DNA of 64,000 nt from Thalassotalea fonticola (GTDB lineage: Bacteria > Pseudomonadota > Gammaproteobacteria > Enterobacterales > Alteromonadaceae). The notes beneath the pieces are model-generated. The model was not told the DNA's origin, ran no database searches, and saw only the letters and a list, made by a program, of their open reading frames with translations. The position numbers and the translations under genes are program-made. Positions within the stretch are counted from its first letter, which is position 1. Each line of letters opens with the position of its first letter. The DNA lies in contig NZ_CP136600.1 in NCBI RefSeq assembly GCF_032911225.1, positions 496,001 through 560,000 on the forward strand. Direction: 5' to 3'. This document shows positions 55,726 to 64,000 of the stretch, piece by piece.

Positions 55726-56802
55726 ATGATTAAATACATTGTTGATTGGTATAAAGAAAAATTTGCTGACCCACATGTGGTTACCTTAACACTGTTTATC
55801 CTGATTGCGTTTGCGCTGTTATACTATGTTGGCAATTTACTGATGCCGGTGATAGTCGCTGTAGCCCTAGCATTTTTATTAGAATCGCCTGTGCAACGCT
55901 TTGCAAATTTTGGATTAAGTCGAAATAAAGCCGTAGTTATTGTCATGCTGCTATTTACCGGTATAGGCTTACTTACTATTTTGGGATTGCTGCCTGTGCT
56001 TTGGCAGCAAACATCTAACTTAATTTCGGAAGTGCCGCAAATGTTGGTGCAAGGTAATACGTATTTATTAACTCTTCCCGAAAAATATCCTGATTTAGTT
56101 AAAGTTGAACAAATCGATACTGTTATCAGCTCAGTGCAAGACAAGCTATTGGTCTGGGGGCAAATTGTATTAGAAGCGTCTCTTAATTCTATATCTGATT
56201 TAGTCGCGTTATTAATTTACTTGATTTTAGTGCCGTTAATGGTGTTTTTCTTTTTGAAAGATAAAGTTGATATGCTACAAAATGCCACAAGGTTCCTTCC
56301 TAAAGAACGCCGTTTAACCACGCAAGTTGCTACTGAAATGCATCAACAAATTCATAATTATATTCGTGGTAAAGTGATCGAGATTTTAATCATTGGTGTC
56401 GCTTCAACGTTAGCCTTTGTACTATTGGATTTACGTTATAGCGTGTTGCTTGGTGCTTTAGTGGGGTTGTCGGTTTTAGTGCCTTATGTTGGTGCGACAG
56501 TCGTTACAATACCAGTGTGTTTAGTTGGTTTATTTCAATGGGGGATCAGTCCTGAGTTTGGCTATTTGATGTTGGCTTATGGAATTATCCAAATAATAGA
56601 TGGCAACATTTTAGTACCGTTATTGTTTTCTGAGGCGGTTAACTTACATCCGGTAGCGATTATTATCGCAGTAATTTTATTTGGTGGCTTATGGGGCTTT
56701 TGGGGCGTGTTTTTTGCCATACCTCTTGCCACGTTAGTAAAAGCAATTATTAATGCTTGGCCAACATCTGAAGATAAAGAAGCGACGTTAAGTGAGGCAT
56801 AA
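55726..56802 (+). CDS. perM: AI-2E family transporter PerM
   Basis: The 358-residue inner-membrane protein has about seven to eight helices; the family signature runs from VVALLIYLILVPLMVFFFLKDK-type sequence (LVPLMVFFFLKDK near residue 170) to LVPYVGATVVTIPV near residue 245, and DGNILVPLLFSEAVNLHP near residue 290. The family includes AI-2 exporters and sodium/proton antiporters; PerM itself is linked to permease function without certain substrate. The tusA-like gene precedes it by 7 bp. Confidence 0.9.
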   Translation: MIKYIVDWYKEKFADPHVVTLTLFILIAFALLYYVGNLLMPVIVAVALAFLLESPVQRFANFGLSRNKAVVIVMLLFTGIGLLTILGLLPVLWQQTSNLISEVPQMLVQGNTYLLTLPEKYPDLVKVEQIDTVISSVQDKLLVWGQIVLEASLNSISDLVALLIYLILVPLMVFFFLKDKVDMLQNATRFLPKERRLTTQVATEMHQQIHNYIRGKVIEILIIGVASTLAFVLLDLRYSVLLGALVGLSVLVPYVGATVVTIPVCLVGLFQWGISPEFGYLMLAYGIIQIIDGNILVPLLFSEAVNLHPVAIIIAVILFGGLWGFWGVFFAIPLATLVKAIINAWPTSEDKEATLSEA

Positions 56803-56840
56803 TCAGGCAATTGAAAGCCTATACCTGTGAGCCTTTAAAA

Positions 56841-56868
56841 GGCGAGTATATTGCATGGTTTACTCGCC
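56841..56868. terminator. Hairpin between convergent perM and bcp
   Basis: A perfect 8-bp stem GGCGAGTA (56841-56848) / TACTCGCC (56861-56868) is nested in an outer pairing of ATACCTGT (56821-56828) with ACAGGTTAT (56878-56886). There is no long T-run, so it is a weak or factor-assisted terminator candidate. Confidence 0.55.
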
Positions 56869-56884
56869 TGTTAGGTTACAGGTT

Positions 56885-56936
56885 ATACTAATCTGCATAA
56901 GTATATAGTCAACTCATTCCTTATGCAGAATGGTAT
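56885..56936. repeat. Short inverted-repeat element with ATACYA ends
   Basis: Arms ATACTAATCTGCATAAG (56885-56901) and its partner ending GCAGAATGGTAT (56920-56936) are reverse complements over 17 positions with two mismatches. It abuts the bcp stop codon. The segment at 11862-11919 has related ends. Confidence 0.8.
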
Positions 56937-57406
56937 TATAAGTTACTTACTATATCTATAACTACCTCATGATGATTTTTGGTTTTAAACTTATTAAAAA
57001 CGTGTTCAATGTTGCCATCTAAACCTATTAAAAAACTTAATCTGTGGATACCATCATATTCTCGACCCATAAATTTCTTTAGTCCCCAAACGCCAAAGTC
57101 GTCAGCCACTTTATGGTCTACGTCTGATAGTAAGCTGAAGTTTAATTCATCGCGTAAACAAAACTTGTCCAGTCTCTTTACTTCATCTGGACTGATACCA
57201 AAAACAACAGTATTTAATGCATCTAGTTTTGCTTTACTGTCACGCAAACCTTGTGCTTGTACTGTACAACCGGGTGTCATGGCTTTTGGGTAAAAGTACA
57301 CAAGTACACGTTTCTTTCCGATAAAATCAGCTAATTGTACGGTTTCATTATTTTGATCTAATAAATTGAAAAGCGGGGCTTTGTCGCCCACTTGCAAAGT
57401 GTTCAT
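56936..57406 (-). CDS. bcp: Thiol peroxidase Bcp (peroxiredoxin Q)
   Basis: Bcp reduces hydrogen peroxide and organic hydroperoxides. The 156-residue protein has the peroxidatic cysteine in FYPKAMTPGCTVQAQGLRD near residue 47. The position of the classical resolving cysteine five residues later is glutamine, so this is probably a 1-Cys form or resolves through another thiol (FCLRDEL near residue 88). GISPDEVKRL and the terminal FNKFKTKNHHE match the family. It is 8 bp downstream of gcvR, the E. coli order. Confidence 0.94.
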   Translation of the reverse strand: MNTLQVGDKAPLFNLLDQNNETVQLADFIGKKRVLVYFYPKAMTPGCTVQAQGLRDSKAKLDALNTVVFGISPDEVKRLDKFCLRDELNFSLLSDVDHKVADDFGVWGLKKFMGREYDGIHRLSFLIGLDGNIEHVFNKFKTKNHHEVVIDIVSNL

Positions 57407-57414
57407 AAAATTCC

Positions 57415-57942
57415 TTAGAGGATAAAATTAGTTGGTGTTTTGAAAGTGCCTGTCACGGCTAAAGTGTTGCATAACTGTTGAAACTCATCTTGCAACTGTT
57501 GTTTATTTATTTGCTCAGATAAATTAATTAATAAAGATGTAGTAATGCTATTGGTTTCTGGTTCGGTAATCGTTTTAAGAGAGGTAAGGTCAATGTTTTT
57601 GTTTGCAAAAAATTGAGTAACTTGTTTTAAAATTCCTTTTGAATCTTTACCATTAATTTCTACTTCTAAACATTCACTGATAATTGCTTTTATCGGCTGA
57701 GTCGTTCTTTTTATTATGGTCAGCAACGCTAAAGAGTGTGCTAATAAAGGTAATCGAGATTCTATTTGATTAATCGCCGATTTATTGCCGCTTAATAGCA
57801 TTACCAGAGTAAATTCATTACCCAAAATAGCCATACGCGAGTCATCAATGTTGCAACCAAATTCGCTAGTTAATTTCGTTATTTCACTAACAATACCCGT
57901 TCTGTCTGTTCCAAGAGCGGTAAATACCAAGTAATGGCTCAT
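57415..57942 (-). CDS. gcvR: Glycine cleavage system transcriptional repressor
   Basis: GcvR binds GcvA and glycine to repress gcvTHP. The 175-residue protein has two ACT domains: HYLVFTALGTDRTGIVSEITKL at residues 3-24 (core ALGTDRTGIVSEIT) and a second from about residue 90 (LEVEINGKDSKGILKQVTQFF). Length is slightly below E. coli GcvR. It starts the gcvR-bcp pair and is divergent from bamC, with no dapA between. Confidence 0.92.
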   Translation of the reverse strand: MSHYLVFTALGTDRTGIVSEITKLTSEFGCNIDDSRMAILGNEFTLVMLLSGNKSAINQIESRLPLLAHSLALLTIIKRTTQPIKAIISECLEVEINGKDSKGILKQVTQFFANKNIDLTSLKTITEPETNSITTSLLINLSEQINKQQLQDEFQQLCNTLAVTGTFKTPTNFIL

Positions 57943-58319
57943 ATTATCTCAACATATAGGTTATTTTTATTTTATTGTAGTTGGTCTTTTGATGACAATA
58001 AAGCGTTAATAAATTCACCCAAGAAAACGTTAATAAAATTAAGCAGGTTTTAGTGAGTAAGCCTTGTGTTTATAACAACAGACAAGTACCATAAACCGCA
58101 ATAAAAAAAGAGCGCCGATTTTATTTTAAAATTTTCGGAACTTTATAAATAAAACAACATCAAAACGCTCAAATGAAACCAATTTATAACTAATGATGAT
58201 GAATCTATGGTTATGGTTGACGCTTAAATAACAATAACTGTTGTTAAACATTCGCATTATTGTTTAAACAACAGCAAAGTGTACTTTTTGTATACAGGCT
58301 TTATCCCTCAGGAGTTTCA
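57943..58319. other. Divergent intergenic region between gcvR and bamC
   Basis: No gene is visible in 377 bp. In many gammaproteobacteria dapA lies between bamC and gcvR; here there is none and no recognisable fragment. An AT-rich segment is bounded by GAGCG (58110-58114) and CGCTC (58166-58170). The bamC ribosome binding site (CAGGAG) lies at the right end. Confidence 0.6.
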
Positions 58320-59396
58320 ATGGATCGCCGTATTTTAACTATTTCTCTAATAAGCTTATCTCTTGCTGCGTGTAGCAATGTAGAAACACGTAAACAAGCC
58401 AAAGGCGATTTCGATTACGTTAATATTAAATCAAGTAACGAATTACAATTACCCGCCGGTTTAGAAAAACCCGCTGAAACAACTTTATATGCCATCCCGG
58501 AAGTTAAAAATCAGGGACCGGTAGGTAAGAAAGTTGATATTCGAGCTCCTGCTTTGGTTTTACCATTGGCGTCTGGTAGCCGAATTGACGAATTTGATAA
58601 AACTGCTGCTGTTTGGTTTGATAAAGTCGATGATGATCGTGACTTGCGTGAATTATTGATAAAAGCAATTGAAGATTACCTTGGTACTGAAGACGTAACC
58701 TTTAGTAGTGCAGATACCGTAAATAACGTCTGGGAATCTGATTGGTTTCATATTGAAGAAGAAAGTGGTTATTTATTTTGGTCAAGCATCGATTTAACTG
58801 AAAGTTGGCGCTTTCGTTATTCATTAGTGACTAAGCCACACGGTCGCAGCGTAGGCTTGAATGTTGAATTAATTGATTACATGCATACTTCTGATAAGGG
58901 CTCTACCAAAGATATTGATCCTATCGAGCAACAGCGTGTAGAAATGGCGATGATCAATGCAATTACCTCACAATTAGACTACCAATATCGCTTGAATAAT
59001 CGTGATGATCGTATTGCTCGAGCTAATATGGAAATAGTTACCTTAGGGGAATCAGATAAAGGTGAGCCTGCCTTAATTATTGATTACCCGATTGATGAAT
59101 TATGGCGCTACTTGCCTGGTTTCTTTGAGCAATATAATTTTAAAGTTACTGACCTTAATGAAGATAAATATTTCTATGAAGTTGAGTATACCCTGATTGA
59201 ACCAAGCCTTTGGGACTCTATTTGGGGGGATAAAATTCCTGTAGTGAATTTCAAAGATGGCGTTTATCGCTTTAAACTTAAAACTAAAGGGACTCAAACC
59301 TCATTAGTAATTCAAGATGATGATAAACAGATATTATCTAAAGAACTCCTTGAAGAAAATTTTGAAGTGTTAGAGCCGGCGTTATCGTTTAGATAA
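58320..59396 (+). CDS. bamC: Outer membrane protein assembly factor BamC
   Basis: BamC (NlpB) is a lipoprotein of the BAM complex. ATG 58320 follows CAGGAG and gives 358 residues with the lipobox LAAC (Cys near residue 18); a start at 58260 would extend the signal peptide unusually. The unstructured N-terminal segment (LPAGLEKPAETTLYAIPEV) that contacts BamD and two helix-grip domains (about 100-215 and 235-345) are evident. A strong terminator follows. Normally bamC follows dapA, which is absent. Confidence 0.93.
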   Translation: MDRRILTISLISLSLAACSNVETRKQAKGDFDYVNIKSSNELQLPAGLEKPAETTLYAIPEVKNQGPVGKKVDIRAPALVLPLASGSRIDEFDKTAAVWFDKVDDDRDLRELLIKAIEDYLGTEDVTFSSADTVNNVWESDWFHIEEESGYLFWSSIDLTESWRFRYSLVTKPHGRSVGLNVELIDYMHTSDKGSTKDIDPIEQQRVEMAMINAITSQLDYQYRLNNRDDRIARANMEIVTLGESDKGEPALIIDYPIDELWRYLPGFFEQYNFKVTDLNEDKYFYEVEYTLIEPSLWDSIWGDKIPVVNFKDGVYRFKLKTKGTQTSLVIQDDDKQILSKELLEENFEVLEPALSFR

Positions 59397-59423
59397 TAAA
59401 TCTGCTGCGCATCTTTATATAAT

Positions 59424-59458
59424 AAAAAAAGCAGGTAACTTGTTACCTGCTTTTTTTT
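59424..59458 (+). terminator. Intrinsic terminator after bamC
   Basis: A perfect 9-bp stem GCAGGTAAC (59431-59439) / GTTACCTGC (59442-59450), flanked by A-run and T-run, can act in both directions; the plus-strand T-run has eight bases. Confidence 0.93.
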
Positions 59459-59489
59459 AATCTCTTCTTAACTGAAGGAGGTCGCATAT

Positions 59490-59560
59490 ATCGCTCCGCT
59501 CGTGGGGGATGACGTGCATGGAAGCACTAATGCCGCGATGGCATGGATGCCAAGGAGCGG
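59490..59560. repeat. Nested palindromic intergenic element
   Basis: An outer pair CGCTCC (59492-59497) / GGAGCG (59554-59559) encloses two small hairpins: GTGC/GCAC (59514-59527) and the perfect GGCATGGATGCC (59540-59551). It has higher GC than its surroundings, consistent with an interspersed repeat or a structured RNA. No gene is supported here. Confidence 0.7.
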
Positions 59561-59686
59561 TGACGGTGTATTTTCTCTACTTAGGCAATTGAACCTGTAT
59601 TATTATGTTACACCCAGCACTTTGAATATTATCCTTAATTGGTATAACTTGTTATATGATAAGTTCTTAACTTTGGGGGAAATAAT

Positions 59687-60514
59687 TTGAATCTTTCATT
59701 TCAACAGACCCTTTTACGATTATGGAATTTGGCCTGTTTTGAAATAACACGGGTGTTCCAAACCAAGAGTGGTTTATTAGCATTATTTGCATTTTTACTG
59801 GTTTGGTTTTTGATCTTATACTACCCAGTTAATTCCGCTTTCGAATTCATTTCCTCACCATTATTTAAAGACGTGGCTAAAAAAATGTTCGGCGCTTTAG
59901 GCTTATCTGCATTATTAAGTTGGCCCGTTCCTGAGCTTGCTATTTATTGGCTGATTGCTCTTTATATTTTTCCAATATTTACCATTGTTATTACAAGTGA
60001 CCAAACATGTGCTGATAGAGAAAGAGGAACCTTACGGTTTATTTCTTTACGGGCAACTCGTGGTGAAATAGTCTTGGGCCGTTTTTTAGGGCAGCTTGTG
60101 ATCATGGCTTGTCTTATCGGCTTAAGTTTAGTAGCTACTGTGTTGATGGCTACTCTTCGTGATAGTCAGTTACTCTCTTTTGGAGTACTTAAAGCGAGTC
60201 AGCTGTACTTTCAGTTAGTTATCTTAGTTTTACCGTTTATCGCGTTAATGACTTTGTTTAACAGCTTCACCACGTCGTCAAAAAAAGTGGTGTTATTTAG
60301 CGTCATTTTATTTGGCTTGGGGCCAATGATTATCAGCCTTGTGGAATATAGCTTACCCATTTTAGGTTATTTAGAGTATTTAATACCTGGAACACAAATT
60401 TATGATGTGATTAATTCACAAGAGCAGGGCTTAAGTATTTACGTGCTGCCGCTGAGCCAAATGATGGTTTTTCTCTGCTTAGCTTACGTTAAAATGAAAC
60501 GGAGTTCGTTATGA
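59687..60514 (+). CDS. ABC-2 type exporter permease
   Basis: The 275-residue membrane protein has six helices. The TTG start at 59687 is chosen because GGGGGA lies just upstream and no ATG is in range. The cytoplasmic SDQTCADRERGTLRFISLRATRGEIVLGRFLGQ region near residue 108 (core DRERGTLRFISLRATR) is typical of ABC-2 permeases such as NosY. Its stop overlaps the start of the ATPase gene by 4 bp. Substrate unknown; no nos genes are nearby. Confidence 0.85.
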   Translation: MNLSFQQTLLRLWNLACFEITRVFQTKSGLLALFAFLLVWFLILYYPVNSAFEFISSPLFKDVAKKMFGALGLSALLSWPVPELAIYWLIALYIFPIFTIVITSDQTCADRERGTLRFISLRATRGEIVLGRFLGQLVIMACLIGLSLVATVLMATLRDSQLLSFGVLKASQLYFQLVILVLPFIALMTLFNSFTTSSKKVVLFSVILFGLGPMIISLVEYSLPILGYLEYLIPGTQIYDVINSQEQGLSIYVLPLSQMMVFLCLAYVKMKRSSL

Positions 60515-61413
60515 GTGCTTTAATCGAAGTGTCAGAGTTGCATAAATATTTCGGTGATAAACATGCCTTAAATAATGTTGAGTTTGAAATAAACAAAGGT
60601 GAGCCTATTGCATTAGTTGGTCCAAATGGTGCTGGTAAAACAACCCTGCTAAGTATTTTATGTGGTTATATTAAACCTAGTCGTGGCAAAGTCTCGGTGT
60701 TTGGGGATGAGCCGGGAAAGCGAGGTAATTTATCACGTTTGGCTGCTTTACCCCAAGACGCGCAATTGGATCCACGCTTTTCGGTTGCTAAACAATTAAC
60801 GTTTTATGCACAGTTGCAAGGGTACACTAAAGCTCAGGCAAAGATGGAAGCACAAAGAACGTTAAAATTAGTCGGTTTAGAAGACTCTATAAATGAAAAG
60901 CCAAGTGCATTATCACATGGTATGCGCAAGCGAGTGACGATTGCTCAAACCTTGATTGGTGACGCTGAAATTGTGATTTTAGATGAAGCTACTGCAGGTT
61001 TAGACCCGCATAATGCACGTGAAATTCGCTCACTTGTTGCACAGCTTTCAAGTCAAACAACCTTTATCCTAAGTTCTCATGATTTGAGCGAATTGGAGCG
61101 CTTATGTAACAGAGTACTTTATTTAGATAATGGCTGCTTACAACAACATCAGACATTAACCAATCTAATAGATACTCAATTTATCACCTTACGCATGTCT
61201 AAACAGCATGATGAGTTAATACCAGCGTTGCAAAGGTTTCCGCAAATTACACAGGTGATTAATAGCCAGGATAAAGAATATTTAATTTCATTTAATGCCG
61301 ATGAAAGTGACGCTGCGTTAGACATACAAATTTTACAGTTATGTCATCAAAAAGGTTGGTTATATCGCCAGTTAATTAATGGCAAAACATTGGAAAACCA
61401 GTTATTCAATTAA
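60511..61413 (+). CDS. ABC transporter ATP-binding protein
   Basis: The 300-residue ATPase has Walker A GPNGAGKTTLLSIL near residue 37, a Q-loop in LPQDAQLDPRFS, the signature LSHGMRKRVTIAQ near residue 134 (an LSHGM variant of LSGGQ), Walker B IVILDEATAGLDP and the switch histidine in LSSHDLSELE. The C-terminal 80 residues are a small extra domain common in CcmA/NosF-type exporters. It pairs with the overlapping upstream permease. Likely exports a lipid or small compound; unknown. Confidence 0.9.
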   Translation: MSALIEVSELHKYFGDKHALNNVEFEINKGEPIALVGPNGAGKTTLLSILCGYIKPSRGKVSVFGDEPGKRGNLSRLAALPQDAQLDPRFSVAKQLTFYAQLQGYTKAQAKMEAQRTLKLVGLEDSINEKPSALSHGMRKRVTIAQTLIGDAEIVILDEATAGLDPHNAREIRSLVAQLSSQTTFILSSHDLSELERLCNRVLYLDNGCLQQHQTLTNLIDTQFITLRMSKQHDELIPALQRFPQITQVINSQDKEYLISFNADESDAALDIQILQLCHQKGWLYRQLINGKTLENQLFN

Positions 61414-61447
61414 AGTGAATAACTGCCTATTATAGTTCCTGCTAATA

Positions 61448-62521
61448 TCAATAGGCCGGCATAACTACAATAAACTCAGTATATTTTTCATCAATAATAT
61501 TGAAACTAATCTTGCCTTTTTGCGCTTCAGTCATTAGTTTAGCTGAGTAGGCACCAAGTCCTGAACCACGAATATGGTTTGAAGTTGAATATTTTTCAAA
61601 TAAAGTATCGCGAAGATCCTTTGGTATCGCTCCTCTATTAAAAAGTTTAAATTCAATCTCATCCTTTTGTTCTGAAATAGTAATGCTTATCTCTTCATTG
61701 TCTGGAGAGGCTTCAACGGCATTTTTAATTAGATTATTAAAGATTGATAAACACAGTAGTTCTTCAGCATCCATGTAAGTAGACCGCTGGGCTGATTCTA
61801 CATTGAAACTGATATTTTTCTTCGCTGTCAAACTACTTACCGCTTTTATTGCCATATCAACTAATTTGTTTAGATCGACCATGTCAGGAGACAGTGGATA
61901 GGTGCCATTTTCAATTTTAAAAATATCTAACGTATTATTTATCATGCTCAATACATTGTTGGTTGATTCTTCAATAGAGCGTGCGGCAGCCTTATCTGCA
62001 ATTTTTGGTAATTCAAAGAGAATAACGCCAAGTGGACCTTTTAAATCATGATGAGTCAGTTTTTCAATATCTTCGCGTAATTTTGCATTTTCTATTAAGG
62101 TATCAACTTGATTCTCCAGCGCTATTTGACTTTCATGCAAGGTAACATGAGTATTCACTCTGGCTTTGAGTATTTCCGGTTGCAAAGGTTTGGTGATGTA
62201 ATCGACAGCCCCTAAAGTAAAACCACGGGTTACATCGGCAACCTCTGCTTTGGCAGTTAAGAAAATTACCGGTATATTCTTTGTTGCGTCATTGTTTTTA
62301 ATTTCTTTACATACATCATAGCCATCCATTTCAGGCATCATAATATCTAGTAAAATCAAATCTATATTAGGATCTGCCAGGGCAATCTTAAGCGCTATTT
62401 TACCATTAGTAGCAGCCTTGACCTTGTACTTATCTTTTAATAACGCCGAGGCGAGATCGATATTGCCAGGTTCGTCATCGACAACAAGTATGGTATTTTT
62501 CTTAGAAGGTTCTGTCGTCAT
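61448..62521 (-). CDS. Soluble response regulator fused to histidine kinase
   Basis: The 357-residue protein has no membrane segments. A receiver domain (residues 8-125) has the acid pair VVDDEPGN and phosphoacceptor Asp in LILLDIMMPEMDG near residue 58, with lysine in YITKPL. A coiled linker leads to a histidine kinase core with H-box LTHHDLKGPLGVI near residue 155 and HATPase motifs NLIKNAVEA and GSGLGAYSAKL. The receiver-first order suggests it takes a phosphoryl group from another kinase or self-regulates. No partner is adjacent. Confidence 0.88.
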   Translation of the reverse strand: MTTEPSKKNTILVVDDEPGNIDLASALLKDKYKVKAATNGKIALKIALADPNIDLILLDIMMPEMDGYDVCKEIKNNDATKNIPVIFLTAKAEVADVTRGFTLGAVDYITKPLQPEILKARVNTHVTLHESQIALENQVDTLIENAKLREDIEKLTHHDLKGPLGVILFELPKIADKAAARSIEESTNNVLSMINNTLDIFKIENGTYPLSPDMVDLNKLVDMAIKAVSSLTAKKNISFNVESAQRSTYMDAEELLCLSIFNNLIKNAVEASPDNEEISITISEQKDEIEFKLFNRGAIPKDLRDTLFEKYSTSNHIRGSGLGAYSAKLMTEAQKGKISFNIIDEKYTEFIVVMPAY

Positions 62522-62844
62522 CGTTAAATTGAATTCACTCCGAGTAAAGTGTTAGCTAGTAAGTTAAATCTATTGCTAATTTCATGATAAAGCAATATTT
62601 ATTCTAGCAGGTGCGAGAAAATGGCTACGCCATAACGCGCGAACAAGTTCACGCCAAGCACACCTCTACTGTGATTGCTGAGAATTCATTCGGACGGTAT
62701 GCTCGAAGAGCGGACGCTAAAGTAATAAATATAGCTGCATCAACTAGACGTCGAAATACTACGTCCCTATAATTTCGACATACTTTCATCCCTGAAAGTA
62801 AAAAAGGCTGCAAATGCAGCCTTTAGATAAACAATTATTATTGC
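62522..62844 (-). other. Intergenic region with tandem hairpins after gltA
   Basis: No gene is visible in 323 bp. Two hairpins lie before the gltA terminator in plus coordinates: GTCGAAAT/ATTTCGAC (62750-62757, 62772-62779) and TACTTTCA/TGAAAGTA (62781-62788, 62793-62800). On the minus strand both loops contain AGGGA or GGGA. The rest looks like ordinary or repeat-derived spacer. Confidence 0.6.
62796..62824 (-). terminator. Intrinsic terminator after gltA
   Basis: A perfect 10-bp stem AAAGGCTGCA (62803-62812) / TGCAGCCTTT (62815-62824) is followed on the minus strand by a T-run. Confidence 0.92.
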
Positions 62845-64000
62845 TTATTTATGTGAGCTTAACGGCGTAAACTCTTTATTTAATTCACCAGTGTAGTTTT
62901 GGCGTGGACGGCCAATTTTTTGACCTGGTTGAGTTAACATCTCATCCCAGTGTGCACACCAGCCAACAGTACGTGACATAGCAAAAATTACTGTGAACAT
63001 ACTGGTTGGAATACCGATAGCTTTTAAAATGATACCTGAGTAGAAGTCTACGTTAGGGTATAATTTTTTCTCAACGAAGTAAGGGTCTTCAAGCGCTACT
63101 TTTTCAAGAGCCATAGCTACATCTAATAATGGATCTTCAACACCAAGTTCAGTTAATACTTGGTGACACGTTTCGCGCATTACTGTGGCACGTGGGTCAA
63201 AGTTTTTATAAACACGGTGGCCAAAGCCCATTAAGCGGAACGGGTCAGCTTTATCTTTTGCTTTAGCTACGAACTCATCGACACGATCAACACTGCCAAT
63301 TTCTTCAAGCATAGTTAAACATGCTTCGTTTGCTCCGCCGTGAGCAGGGCCCCAAAGTGATGCAACACCCGCAGCTATACATGCATAAGGGTTAGCGCCA
63401 GATGAACCGGCTAAACGAACAGTTGATGTTGAAGCATTTTGCTCGTGATCAGCATGAAGGATGAAAATACGATCCATCGCTTTTGCAAGAGTAGGGCTTA
63501 CTTTGTATTCTTCAGCAGGTACAGAGAACATCATGTGCAAGAAGTTTTCCGCGTAAGATAAATCATTACGTGGATAAACAAAAGGTTGGCCGATACTGTA
63601 CTTATAAGCCATAGCAGCAATAGTTGGCATTTTAGCCACTAAACGATGTGAACAGCGTTTACGTTGTTCTGCATCAGTAATATCTAAGTCTGAATGATAG
63701 AACGATGATAAAGCACCAACAACACCACAAACCATTGCCATAGGGTGAGCATCGTGCATGAAACCACGGAAAAAGTTAGCTAACTTTTCATGTACCATTG
63801 TGTGGTTAGTAATGATCTTTACAAAATCATCATATTGTTCTTGACTCGGAGCCTGACCATTAAGAAGAACATAACAAACTTCTAAGTAATCGGCATTATT
63901 GGCTAAATCATCAATTGCATAGCCGCGGTGCTGTAAAACACCTTTGCCACCGTCAATAAATGTAATTTCTGATTCACAAGACGCTGTAGCTAAAAAGCCA
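62845..64000 (-). CDS. gltA: Citrate synthase, N-terminus outside the window
   Basis: GltA condenses oxaloacetate and acetyl-CoA at entry to the TCA cycle. The reading frame continues past an internal ATG at 63798 to the window edge, where it encodes [18 protein letters not shown], so 385 codons are visible and roughly the first 40 are missing. Catalytic residues are in [40 protein letters not shown] and the aspartate in NVDFYSGI. It ends with the usual RPRQNYTG segment of the type II hexameric enzyme. A terminator follows. Confidence 0.96.
   Translation of the reverse strand, partial: GFLATASCESEITFIDGGKGVLQHRGYAIDDLANNADYLEVCYVLLNGQAPSQEQYDDFVKIITNHTMVHEKLANFFRGFMHDAHPMAMVCGVVGALSSFYHSDLDITDAEQRKRCSHRLVAKMPTIAAMAYKYSIGQPFVYPRNDLSYAENFLHMMFSVPAEEYKVSPTLAKAMDRIFILHADHEQNASTSTVRLAGSSGANPYACIAAGVASLWGPAHGGANEACLTMLEEIGSVDRVDEFVAKAKDKADPFRLMGFGHRVYKNFDPRATVMRETCHQVLTELGVEDPLLDVAMALEKVALEDPYFVEKKLYPNVDFYSGIILKAIGIPTSMFTVIFAMSRTVGWCAHWDEMLTQPGQKIGRPRQNYTGELNKEFTPLSSHK

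Noticed and set aside
59502..59690. 62-codon plus-strand frame before the ABC permease
   Set aside because: It runs through a palindromic repeat, has no ribosome binding site, and ends inside the start region of the permease.
59687..61413. NosFY copper-insertion transporter
   Set aside because: The proteins resemble NosY/NosF, but no nosZ, nosD or nosL is nearby, so only a general ABC-2 exporter is claimed.

Overview
This window is one chromosomal segment of a marine gammaproteobacterium in the order Alteromonadales, most likely Colwelliaceae (Colwellia or Thalassotalea type). The basis is low GC, AT-rich intergenic DNA, the rsxABCDGE-nth and bamC/gcvR/bcp/perM/bepA gene orders, and several secreted peptidases. 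The genus is inferred. I see no rRNA, tRNA, CRISPR array, prophage or complete insertion sequence.

Layout. 1-2470: polyphosphate operon ppk-ppx (ppx cut by the window edge). 2660-4484: a secreted M64 peptidase and a GNAT acetyltransferase. 4565-7016: ilvIH acetolactate synthase operon, preceded by an Ile/Leu/Val-rich leader peptide, an attenuator hairpin and a promoter. 7130-9571: astB (arginine catabolism) and ltaE (threonine aldolase). 9676-20232: a vitamin B12 uptake and assembly region, with one cobalamin riboswitch before btuB and another before the tightly packed btuD-btuC-cobT-cobS-cobU-cobC-cobQ-cobO-btuF operon. 20397-23661: class I-like HMG-CoA reductase, then yfbR and alaA. 23837-27895: an LRAT-domain protein, an MFS transporter and two unrecognised secreted proteins, the second a coiled-coil stalk protein with a long leader. 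28133-32539: proS, trhO, trmO and rcsF. 32736-39699: a membrane hybrid histidine kinase, two exported metallopeptidases, yaeQ and gloA. 39758-46322: nth and the Rsx/Rnf electron-transport operon, whose RsxC carries 54-residue tandem repeats. 46470-50954: a degenerate GGDEF-EAL protein, dgkA, a CNNM/CBS protein and an outer-membrane barrel. 51070-61413: a HExxH lipoprotein, DUF2069, an ArsC-like protein, bepA, a TusA-like protein, perM, bcp, gcvR, bamC (no dapA) and an ABC-2 exporter. 61448-64000: a soluble response-regulator/histidine kinase and partial gltA.

Most of the window is conserved housekeeping DNA. The best signals beyond gene calls are the ilv attenuation leader, the two B12 riboswitches controlling a pathway that lacks an adjacent cbiB, and several families of short intergenic repeats: a GTTTCTM heptamer family at five loci, a composite hairpin-plus-heptamer element present twice, ATACYA-ended inverted repeats, and a 21-bp-arm palindrome. 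I found no convincing multi-gene novel system.
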